A stretch of 64,000 nt of DNA from Pontibacter pamirensis (lineage in GTDB: Bacteria; Bacteroidota; Bacteroidia; Cytophagales; Hymenobacteraceae), in the NCBI RefSeq assembly GCF_010015475.1, contig NZ_SSNI01000023.1, positions 1-64,000 on the forward strand, read 5' to 3'. Below, piece by piece: positions 1-6,631 of the stretch. Under the pieces are notes generated by a model, which saw nothing but the letters and a program-made list of their open reading frames with translations, did no database searches and was not told the origin of the DNA. A program made the position numbers and the translations under genes. The number at the start of each line of letters is the position of its first letter. The stretch's first letter is position 1.

Positions 1-71
1 TTGAAAAAGGACTGCAGCTGCTCGAGCAACTCCTCCTTGCCTTCTAATAATCCTTCTACACTTACCTCCAT
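1..71 (-). CDS. 5' end of a truncated gene (unknown product)
   Basis: An open frame on the minus strand begins with ATG at 71-69 and runs off the left edge of the window. The 23 visible residues (MEVSVEGLLEGKEELL...) are acidic and leucine-rich, as in an alpha helix. GCAGG lies directly before the ATG, which is not a convincing ribosome binding site. Too little is visible to name a family, and the frame could be chance. Confidence 0.35.
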   Translation of the reverse strand, partial: MEVSVEGLLEGKEELLEQLQSFF

Positions 72-166
72 CCTGCAAAGCTACAGCTACTTATAGCTTT
101 GCACAACTCCTTAGCCTGACGGCTATGACCTTAACACTTACAGAAATTAATTTTTAAAACATAAAA

Positions 167-200
167 AAAGTGGGAGAAGGCTTTGCCTCACTCCCACTTT
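167..200 (-). terminator. Intrinsic terminator after the M61 peptidase
   Basis: A perfect 10-bp inverted repeat, AAAGTGGGAG and CTCCCACTTT, with a short inner AGGC/GCCT stem in the loop. Read on the minus strand the hairpin ends in a run of seven T. It lies 23 nt past the stop of the M61 gene. Confidence 0.85.
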
Positions 201-222
201 CTATATATCAAACCAAAGAAAA

Positions 223-2031
223 CTAGCTTTGGTCAACTGCTAACCATTTGTTAAAAATCTTCTGCTGTACACTTGTAGGGTTCTGTACACGCTCAAATCG
301 GTAGCGCACACTTTCGTCCTTCAGCATCGGTATGCGCAGCGTCTGTAGCTTTCCATCGCGTGTTACCAGCACTTCAGCTGTATCTCCTATCCCCAGTCCA
401 CTTACAATACGATTGATATCATCATCAACACGGTATCCGTTTACGGCAATAATCTCATCATTCACATTCAAGCCACCTTCATAGGCAGAGCTACCGCGGC
501 TCACACCCCGAACAAGAACTTTACCATCCGAAACGGCGGTAGTGGCACCCCAGTTGGGCAGGTTGCTTCCTTCGCTGGTATTTACAAGGCGCAAACCAGC
601 TGCGTCAAAGAATTCATTATAGTCCGGCGTTGCAGTGCCATTCACATAGTTACGGAAAAAAGCATCCATGTTACGACCAGATACTTTTTCAAGAGCCTCT
701 TTAAACTCTGCTTCTTTGAAGCCCCTGCCCAGCTGCTTATAGTAGCGGTTGTACATGTAGCGCATCACATCATCCAGGCTCTTTTCACCGTCTGTTGCCT
801 CCATTATCTCCATGTTCAGCAGTTGCCCTAGCACGCCTCCCTTGGTATAGTAAGAAACCTCTGCGTTGTTTGAGTTTTCGCTGCGTCTGTAGTACTTGAT
901 CCAGGCATCGTAGCTTGCTTCTGCCACTGTCTGTACTTTGTTTCCCGGTGTGTTCTCCACTGAGGTGATGCTTCCTGCCACCACATCGAGGTAACGCTGC
1001 GGTGTGATGAAACCTGCACGACGCACAATCAGATCATCATAAAAGCTTGTGATACCCTCAGACACCCAAAGCAAGTCAGTATAATTCTCTTCATTATAGT
1101 TGAACGGCCCCAGCGCCAGCGGGCGCAGGCGTTTCACGTTCCAGAGGTGGAAGTACTCATGTGCCACCAAGCTAAGGAATCCGTTGTAGCCGGCTTCAGT
1201 GCCGTAGTTCCAGCGGGAGGTTTGCAGAGTCGTGGAGTTCAGGTGCTCTAAACCACCGCCACCACGGTTCAGGTTATGCACGATGAACACATAACGCTCT
1301 ACAGGTAACTCTCCCATTACCTTCACGGCTTCTTCCGCTACCTCCTTCATATCCGCCATCAGGCGGTTCGGCTCATAGTTGCCTTCTCCGTACATAGCCA
1401 CCTCATGGGGTACACCAGCAGCCGTAAAAGTGTAAACTTCGTGATTGCCAATCTCAAGCGGGGAATCTGCCAGAATATCGTAATTTGGGAAAGTGTAGGT
1501 AAAGTTACCTGTGCTTTTCAGACCGGTAGATACTTTGTCCCAGCCGTTGTAAGGCTTCACCACCAGCGTTCCGTTCTCTTTCTCGTAGCCTTCCGGATAC
1601 ATGAAAATGCTGGTACCATTCACATACCCATGTGAGGCATCGAGGTAGCTGGTCCGCACACTTAGCTCGTAGGCATACACATTATACTTCGCGCGTACCA
1701 CATCTGCTTTATTGCTGTACACGCGCCAGGTGTTTTTATCTATTTTCTCAGAACGAAGGGGTTTACCTGACTTGTCGGTGGCTTCGAAGCCCTCTACGTT
1801 TTTTGCAAACTCACGCACCAGGTAAGACCCCGGAGCCCATACAGGAAGCGTAAAATCTACATATTTTTTCTTCGCGCCACTCAACTCCGCCTCTACCTCA
1901 AAGTAGTGTGTATGTGGCTGAGGCATAGATAAGGTATAACGTAAATCTGCTGCAAGCGCAGCGGCTGCATTGCCAAGGGTGATAAAGGCAACAAGTAAGA
2001 AGGATAATTTAAATCGGTTTTGTTTGAGCAT
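223..2031 (-). CDS. M61 family metallopeptidase with PDZ domain
   Basis: A secreted or periplasmic metallo-aminopeptidase of the M61 (glycyl aminopeptidase) family, 602 aa. A signal peptide is visible at residues 1-28 (MLKQNRFKLSFLLVAF... AAALAA). The zinc-binding HEYFH is at residues 291-295, followed by the family sequence LWNVKRLRP, and E325 in VSEGITSF is the likely third ligand. A PDZ domain occupies about residues 500-590 (GSSAYEGGLNVNDEIIAVNG). The start chosen is the ATG at 2031, because the 21 residues upstream in frame do not resemble a signal sequence. It is probably monocistronic, with its own terminator. The substrate cannot be read from the sequence. Confidence 0.93.
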   Translation of the reverse strand: MLKQNRFKLSFLLVAFITLGNAAAALAADLRYTLSMPQPHTHYFEVEAELSGAKKKYVDFTLPVWAPGSYLVREFAKNVEGFEATDKSGKPLRSEKIDKNTWRVYSNKADVVRAKYNVYAYELSVRTSYLDASHGYVNGTSIFMYPEGYEKENGTLVVKPYNGWDKVSTGLKSTGNFTYTFPNYDILADSPLEIGNHEVYTFTAAGVPHEVAMYGEGNYEPNRLMADMKEVAEEAVKVMGELPVERYVFIVHNLNRGGGGLEHLNSTTLQTSRWNYGTEAGYNGFLSLVAHEYFHLWNVKRLRPLALGPFNYNEENYTDLLWVSEGITSFYDDLIVRRAGFITPQRYLDVVAGSITSVENTPGNKVQTVAEASYDAWIKYYRRSENSNNAEVSYYTKGGVLGQLLNMEIMEATDGEKSLDDVMRYMYNRYYKQLGRGFKEAEFKEALEKVSGRNMDAFFRNYVNGTATPDYNEFFDAAGLRLVNTSEGSNLPNWGATTAVSDGKVLVRGVSRGSSAYEGGLNVNDEIIAVNGYRVDDDINRIVSGLGIGDTAEVLVTRDGKLQTLRIPMLKDESVRYRFERVQNPTSVQQKIFNKWLAVDQS

Positions 2032-2128
2032 GTTTATGTTAAGGATTAGTTTATATAAGCTTTGGCATTTTACAACAAATACCGTGCTTATCAAAATCCC
2101 TGCATGCTATAAAGTAGACGCTGTAGCG

Positions 2129-2551
2129 TCAGGAGGCATGCGATATCATGCTTGAATCCAGCCAGGCAACCGCATCAGATGTTTGTGAAAAAGTGTTCAT
2201 GATAATGAAAGAGTTAAAACTTTGGAGGCCATACAAGCCCGCTTCGCTCAACAGGGCCTGGTAGCATTTCTCTGCCAAAACAACAGCCACATAATTATCA
2301 GTACCCATTGTCATCATGATGCGGGGGAAGAGATGCGTGTGCAGCCATGTCTCCTCCTCTTCGCTTAGTGCCCCAATTGCACGGTAATCCAGCAGCCACT
2401 GTTTTACGTGGTAATCAGCCGCAAACTGCAAAGCCACTAAAAGGCTCTCCCGGAACTCCCTGGAATTGAAATTCCCACAACACTGCAGATAAAGCCTCCC
2501 CTGCCCCTGAACGTATTTAACCGCCACCGAACTTGTGCTATACACTTCCAT
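2129..2551 (-). CDS. Hypothetical protein, possibly STAS-like
   Basis: A 140-aa soluble protein without signal peptide or membrane segment. The pattern of strand, helix with CCGNFNSREFRESL, and strand WLLDYRAIGAL resembles the STAS/SpoIIAA-like proteins that occur as orphan genes in Bacteroidota. The resemblance is in predicted secondary structure only; no phosphorylatable serine motif stands out. It lies 97 nt upstream of the M61 gene on the same strand, so the two may be co-transcribed. Confidence 0.7.
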   Translation of the reverse strand: MEVYSTSSVAVKYVQGQGRLYLQCCGNFNSREFRESLLVALQFAADYHVKQWLLDYRAIGALSEEEETWLHTHLFPRIMMTMGTDNYVAVVLAEKCYQALLSEAGLYGLQSFNSFIIMNTFSQTSDAVAWLDSSMISHAS

Positions 2552-2747
2552 ATTCTCCTAATCGTTACACATCCTTTACAAATATATCATTCTGTTTATA
2601 CAAATTAATATAACAATCTTAAAAAGTTACAAAAAATATGAATAATAAGTAAGCGTATGTATACAATAAGTGAAAGCCCTTAAACAGCATGCGAAAATCA
2701 GGTTCAAAAGTCAGCCTCACCCCTGCTGTGTTTATCAAATTGTGATC

Positions 2748-2781
2748 TTGTGCAAACCCTGGTAATAATTTATTAATTTTG
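2748..2781 (+). promoter_or_regulatory. Candidate promoter of the NlpC/P60 gene
   Basis: A TAATTTTG box at 2774-2781 matches the Bacteroidota -7 consensus TAnnTTTG exactly. A TTG at 2748-2750 is 23 nt upstream, slightly longer than the usual 19-21. The predicted leader is about 50 nt. Confidence 0.4.
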
Positions 2782-2837
2782 AGGCTTAGTTGGCATGAAA
2801 TTTCCATGCAGTACATCATACTTACCGATCAGACGCT

Positions 2838-3443
2838 ATGAAAAACACGAAGATGCTTATGTTGTTCCCCTTTTCACTGCTAACAATGCTGCTATCGGCA
2901 GCGCCACAGCAAACCCTCTTGATAGTAGCCGACAACGATTCTCCTATGCTAGCAGAGACCCCAACTGAACCCCACACAGTTGCATATGACTTCGAAAATA
3001 GTTTAGCTGTTATTGAAGAAAGCCCTTCCGCTATAGCAGAAGACAAAGGCGGTGAGAATAACAAGAACAGGCTGATTACCTACGCCATGAGCCTGTTAGG
3101 CACACCTTACGTCTGGGCTGGAGTTAGCCCGAAGGGCTTTGACTGCTCCGGTTTTATCACACACGTATTCCAGAAATTTGATGTTGCAGTGCCGCATTCA
3201 TCTGCTCTTCAGGCAAAGGAAGGAGAACATATAGCGCGTGATGAAGCCAAAATTGGTGATTTAGTGATTTTCACGGGTACTAACCCCAAAAAGCGCACCC
3301 CAGGGCATGTAGGTATCATCATATCAACTGATGATGACAACATTGAGTTTGTTCACTCCTCTTCTGTGGGAGGGGTAAAAGTAAGTAAGGTAGAAGGTAC
3401 AGGTTACAGTAGACGTTTCATGGAAATCAGGCGTATATTATAG
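2838..3443 (+). CDS. NlpC/P60 family C40 peptidase (cell-wall hydrolase)
   Basis: Likely a secreted endopeptidase that cleaves peptidoglycan stem peptides. It has 201 aa: an N-terminal signal sequence (about residues 1-22), a spacer of about 55 residues rich in acidic and proline residues, then the NlpC/P60 domain from about residue 80. The catalytic cysteine is C103 in FDCSGF, the histidine is H157 in GHVGI, and H173 in VHSSS is the likely third polar residue. The order and spacing are those of active family members. It stands alone between divergent and unrelated neighbours, with a candidate promoter just upstream. Confidence 0.93.
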   Translation: MKNTKMLMLFPFSLLTMLLSAAPQQTLLIVADNDSPMLAETPTEPHTVAYDFENSLAVIEESPSAIAEDKGGENNKNRLITYAMSLLGTPYVWAGVSPKGFDCSGFITHVFQKFDVAVPHSSALQAKEGEHIARDEAKIGDLVIFTGTNPKKRTPGHVGIIISTDDDNIEFVHSSSVGGVKVSKVEGTGYSRRFMEIRRIL

Positions 3444-3503
3444 CAACTGTTCCTGTAGCGGCAAGGGCAGAAAACACTTGCCGTATTATACGTACACAAC
3501 ACC

Positions 3504-3923
3504 ATGACGCGCCTAATAAAGGCCGAAAGACACTTAATCAATACTGTCATGGTACATCCTTACATTATTAACACCATCAACGCGCTTGTATTAATCATAG
3601 CGGGCTTAATTGGCTACTTCGCGAATCCCGCCAGACCCCTGACAGCGCTTATCGCTCCCTTTTTTGGTGTGCTGCTGCTTGCCTGCACCTATCACCTGCG
3701 TAAACATAACCGCTTTGTGTTTAATACTGTAACGGCTCTCACGCTTCTGGTGGGTTTCCTGGTAGTGATGCGAATAGACCCTGATACATTTGAATGGAAC
3801 AGGAGAAACATCCTGTTTGTGGTTATGGGCCTGAGTTGTTTTGTTTCGGCGGCATTCTTTGTTGGTACTTTTATAAGAGAGCGGCGGATGCGAAACAATA
3901 CCATATACAAGGACGACCTATAA
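3504..3923 (+). CDS. Small four-helix membrane protein, unknown function
   Basis: 139 aa with four hydrophobic segments, at about residues 20-40, 46-66, 75-95 and 100-122, and a basic, polar C-terminus (RERRMRNN...). This suggests an inner-membrane protein with both ends in the cytoplasm. No catalytic motif is recognisable. It follows the NlpC/P60 gene by 60 nt on the same strand, so co-transcription is possible. I do not recognise the family. Confidence 0.7.
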   Translation: MTRLIKAERHLINTVMVHPYIINTINALVLIIAGLIGYFANPARPLTALIAPFFGVLLLACTYHLRKHNRFVFNTVTALTLLVGFLVVMRIDPDTFEWNRRNILFVVMGLSCFVSAAFFVGTFIRERRMRNNTIYKDDL

Positions 3924-3934
3924 GTCAGGGAGGG

Positions 3935-3984
3935 GCAAAAAAAGAAACACCTGGTGTAGCCCGTCAAGTTACACCAGGTGTTTC
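3935..3984 (-). terminator. Intrinsic terminator of the intergenic RNA
   Basis: A perfect 15-bp inverted repeat, GAAACACCTGGTGTA (3944-3958) and its complement (3970-3984), with an 11-nt loop. The T-run (TTTCTTTTTTTG) lies only on the minus-strand side, so the terminator belongs to a transcript coming from higher coordinates. There is no annotated protein gene there, which supports an RNA gene in the 3985-4290 interval. Confidence 0.85.
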
Positions 3985-4251
3985 AGAATCCTAAAAAGTC
4001 TTACCAAGCGGCTTCCTGTGTTTCAGGTTACCATCCGAAGACCAGTTGTAATGCTTGCTGCATAAACAGCAGAATCCCGTTTATGAAGCCGACTCACGGT
4101 TTAGGTGAATACTATTACTTAGGCTTGATAACACTTGTTTGGGATTAGACATCAGCACCTCCTTTCTCATTAGTCCAACATAACCCTGAACCTTCGACCA
4201 ATTAATGTATTAGGTTGTTAGACCAGAGTCGTAGCACTCGCTACTATAACA
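3937..4251 (-). ncRNA. Candidate structured or dual-function RNA, about 315 nt
   Basis: A complete transcription unit without a normal-sized gene. It has a -33/-7 promoter at 4258-4288, a predicted start near 4251, a 23-codon ORF at 4081-4152, a 3' half with several local hairpins (CTGC/GCAG, CCTG/CAGG, a GTCTT-CGG/CCG-AAGAC stem) and the strong terminator at 3944-3984. The octamer GGATTCTG occurs twice in the 3' half. I find no hallmark of tmRNA (no terminal CCA-type acceptor end or tag-like ALAA), RNase P RNA or SRP RNA. It may be a regulatory RNA, a leader-peptide RNA or a small-protein mRNA. Ends are predicted, not mapped. Confidence 0.55.
4081..4152 (-). CDS. 23-codon small ORF with strong ribosome binding site
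   Basis: ATG at 4152-4150, stop TAA at 4083-4081. The peptide begins MSNPKQVLSS, is serine-rich and ends ...NRESAS. It is preceded by AAAGGAGG with 5 nt to the ATG, an unusually strong Shine-Dalgarno sequence for a Bacteroidota gene. An in-frame ATG at 4170 would add MRKEVL but would place the ribosome binding site inside the reading frame, so I prefer 4152. There is no signal peptide or membrane segment. It is either a small protein or a leader peptide whose translation changes the fold of the downstream RNA. Confidence 0.5.
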   Translation of the reverse strand: MSNPKQVLSSLSNSIHLNRESAS

Positions 4252-4257
4252 TTATGA

Positions 4258-4288
4258 TAAAGATAAAACAACGCCTGAAAGTTCACAA
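4258..4288 (-). promoter_or_regulatory. Promoter of the intergenic RNA
   Basis: On the minus strand, TTG at 4288-4286, a spacer of exactly 20 nt, then TATCTTTA at 4265-4258 (seven of eight positions of TAnnTTTG). The spacing is ideal for the Bacteroidota housekeeping sigma factor. Confidence 0.6.
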
Positions 4289-4714
4289 GGTTTTGCACTT
4301 TATTTTTAGACTTTTTCCGGACAGCAGCCTTCAGATTTGCTAGGCAGACTAAAAGAACGCACCTCTTAAAAACAACTCCTTCAAAATCAATTCACTATGG
4401 ATTAATTAAGAAGAACTCAGCAGCATAGCAATTCTAAAAAATTTTTTTGACTGAATGTAAAATTACAGAATGCAGTCTCCTACAATAAAATCAGCTCCTG
4501 TAATTGGCGTAGGTTCGAAATACAGACTGAGACAAGAAGTTGCATCAGAAAAAAGGAAATTAGGTGGTGAAGAAAGAAATTACTGCTCGGCTGGACTTTT
4601 TTCGAACAAAAATACTTTCTGGTTGAATTTTTGCATCGATAAGCATTAAGGGTTTAGTATATCCTTATTTTTTACTTATATTTCGTTGCATATTCAAACA
4701 AACAATTCCTAAAT
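4289..4714. other. AT-rich gap upstream of the DUF2147 gene
   Basis: No protein-coding frame, tRNA or clear hairpin was seen. The upstream region of the DUF2147 gene contains TATATTTC near 4677, one mismatch from the -7 consensus, but no -33 box at a proper distance. Confidence 0.4.
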
Positions 4715-5149
4715 ATGAAAAAGTATCTTCTATCCTTTGCTGTGCTCATGCTGTTCTCAACCGGTGCCTGGGCGCAAAGCTTATCACCCCTTGGAGTCTG
4801 GACTAACGAGGACAAGAAAGCTGAGTTCGAAATTTACGAGTGTGGCAACGACAAATTGTGTGCTAAAATTGTAACCTTGAAAGAGCCAAACAAGAACGGC
4901 AAGCCGAAAGTCGACGAAAACAATCCTAACCAAAAGCAACGCACGCAACCACTGAAGGGACTGGTTTTTATGAAAGGGTTTGAGTATGATGGGGATAACA
5001 AATGGGACGACGGCACTATCTATGACCCGGAGAGCGGCAAGACATACTCTTCTTACATGAAAATGCTCAACAAAAACAAAATGGAGGTAAAAGGGTATAT
5101 TGGTATCTCGCTGATAGGCAGAACCCAAACTTGGACGCGTATTAAATAG
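4715..5149 (+). CDS. DUF2147 domain-containing secreted protein
   Basis: 144 aa with a clear signal peptide (MKKYLLSFAVLMLFSTGAWA, cleavage before QSLSP). The mature part is one DUF2147 domain: GVWTNEDKKAEFEIYEC..LCAKIV near the start, GLVFMKGFEYD in the middle and the closing GRTQTWTRIK. In this family the domain is a small exported beta-barrel-like fold whose members are often found with surface or stress functions; the actual role is unknown. Two cysteines (in YECGNDKLCAKI) could form a disulfide. The gene is monocistronic and ends at a strong hairpin. Confidence 0.9.
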   Translation: MKKYLLSFAVLMLFSTGAWAQSLSPLGVWTNEDKKAEFEIYECGNDKLCAKIVTLKEPNKNGKPKVDENNPNQKQRTQPLKGLVFMKGFEYDGDNKWDDGTIYDPESGKTYSSYMKMLNKNKMEVKGYIGISLIGRTQTWTRIK

Positions 5150-5170
5150 GCAAAGCTAATTTAACGATAC

Positions 5171-5216
5171 AGATAAAAAGAGGATAGCAGCTTAAGCTGC
5201 TATCCTCTTTTTATCT
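5171..5216. terminator. Bidirectional terminator
   Basis: A 46-nt perfect palindrome (AGATAAAAAGAGGATAGCAG and its complement) between the convergent DUF2147 and Gre-like genes. A-rich outer arms give a T-run on both strands. Confidence 0.88.
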
Positions 5217-5236
5217 GAGTTCTTCTCCTGATGCTA

Positions 5237-5704
5237 TTAAAAAACCTGTAGCACCTTGTAAGTTTTATCCCGGAATGAGAATTCATCGCCACCGGTTTTA
5301 CCCGCCATTACCTTATACAGTGGTGACATTCCGGAAATAGCGTAAAAAGACTCCCCATCCAGCTTTACCTCTCCCAGACTAACACCTATAAAGTAGTTTT
5401 GGGAGGAGGTATACACTACCGCTCCAAGTGATACCTCTTTATTTAATTTAGTAGCGTTGATGTTTCTCAATACACCCATTGTTCTCATCAGCTCGTCTAA
5501 CTGCCGCGCATACAGGTCTCGTTGTATCTGACAATTCTCCCTAAAAGACTCAAATTTATCTTCCATGGCTCCCTGGTGCTCGTTGGCGCTTTCCTGTGCC
5601 TGGTTCATAGCATCTTTGGCAGCCTGGATCTGAGCGCTCAGAATTTTAGAGCATTCCTGAAGCAGCCGCTTCTTTGTTTCAAGATCCTGTGTTAGAATTT
5701 CCAT
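5237..5704 (-). CDS. GreA/GreB-like coiled-coil protein
   Basis: 155 aa. Residues 1-90 are predicted to form two long charged helices with a turn around residues 40-50 (ESANEHQGAMED), like the coiled-coil finger of Gre factors. The C-terminal part resembles the Gre FKBP-like domain: YAISGMSPLYKVMAGKTGGDEFSF followed by TYKVLQV corresponds to the conserved ISSPIARALIGKKVGD...YEIVSV block of GreA. Such proteins insert a coiled coil into the RNA polymerase secondary channel. Similarity is weak in the finger, so it may be a Gre paralogue with altered activity rather than a cleavage factor. Confidence 0.75.
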   Translation of the reverse strand: MEILTQDLETKKRLLQECSKILSAQIQAAKDAMNQAQESANEHQGAMEDKFESFRENCQIQRDLYARQLDELMRTMGVLRNINATKLNKEVSLGAVVYTSSQNYFIGVSLGEVKLDGESFYAISGMSPLYKVMAGKTGGDEFSFRDKTYKVLQVF

Positions 5705-5914
5705 AATAGTTATGTATAAAATAGCGTTAGCACGGTTTTCTTATCTTAAGCAGCGGACTTTAGCTCTTAACCCAAAGTACGACTTGTGAGCGTAAGTGAA
5801 ATTTTGTTAAATTTAAAATTTGCTATTTCCGGGTAACCCGCGCCTAAGACAAAAGGCCATTTAGCAAGGCTTAAACTATTTAAAGCAAACTATGTTTTAT
5901 GGGTAAATTATCAA

Positions 5915-6511
5915 ATGTCATTTAACGAAATTTTTAAGCGATTGTTGGGTCATAATACAGGAGAAACCACCTGCACCAGGCTGGAGCGATCCGGAAAGCA
6001 CGTGGCTGCCTACACCACCTGGGTGAAAGAGCAGGTGTACCTGAACTGGACCGGTCCTTTTTTCAAAGCTTACCATTACAGGAAGGCAGATTTGCCAAGC
6101 CAATTACGGGTTCAGATTACACAGGATGAGTATGTTAGGGGAATTATCTTCTTCTACGACCCAAGTATAGGGGCAAACAACTTTACATACTTTTTTGATT
6201 TACTGAAAGACAGAGTGCAGGCGCAAGGCTATACCCTGCACAGTTGCGACAAGTTAGAGGTGCGGCATGAGCGTTACACTGAAATGGTAGAGAAACATGT
6301 GCTCACACCACCCGCCGCTGATGTGTCAGGGACCAGTCTTTGCAACCAGCTGTACGGAAATATCCTCCTGGATTATATAAAGGTAAACAGTCAACCTGGC
6401 TACATCCGGTTTGTGACAAACGTGTACAACGACCCATATTTCTCTAAGCCACTCCCTTTTGATGAATTGCTTGAAAAAGTATTACAACCACATGAGGTGC
6501 AGGTTAATTGA
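5915..6511 (+). CDS. Hypothetical protein, 198 aa
   Basis: A soluble mixed alpha/beta protein with no signal peptide. Aromatic-rich stretches (AAYTTWVKEQVYLNWTGPFFKAYHY and NNFTYFFDLLKDRV) and a closing helix (PFDELLEKVL) suggest a globular fold. I do not recognise a family. The frame is long, with codon use like its neighbours, and the gene precedes the gliding-type giant by about 120 nt on the same strand. Confidence 0.75.
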   Translation: MSFNEIFKRLLGHNTGETTCTRLERSGKHVAAYTTWVKEQVYLNWTGPFFKAYHYRKADLPSQLRVQITQDEYVRGIIFFYDPSIGANNFTYFFDLLKDRVQAQGYTLHSCDKLEVRHERYTEMVEKHVLTPPAADVSGTSLCNQLYGNILLDYIKVNSQPGYIRFVTNVYNDPYFSKPLPFDELLEKVLQPHEVQVN

Positions 6512-6631
6512 ACTAAAGCAGGCTAACTGCCGCATTAACAGAATATATACAAAGGGGTAACTGTTTTAACTTTCATTTCTTTTAGATACATTTAAATCAT
6601 AAATAGATGTTATTAAACTACCTGTTTGCGT

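Noticed and set aside
2619-2819. A 66-codon minus-strand frame before the NlpC/P60 gene
   Set aside because: It lies across the candidate promoter of the plus-strand gene, has no ribosome binding site and has no family resemblance.
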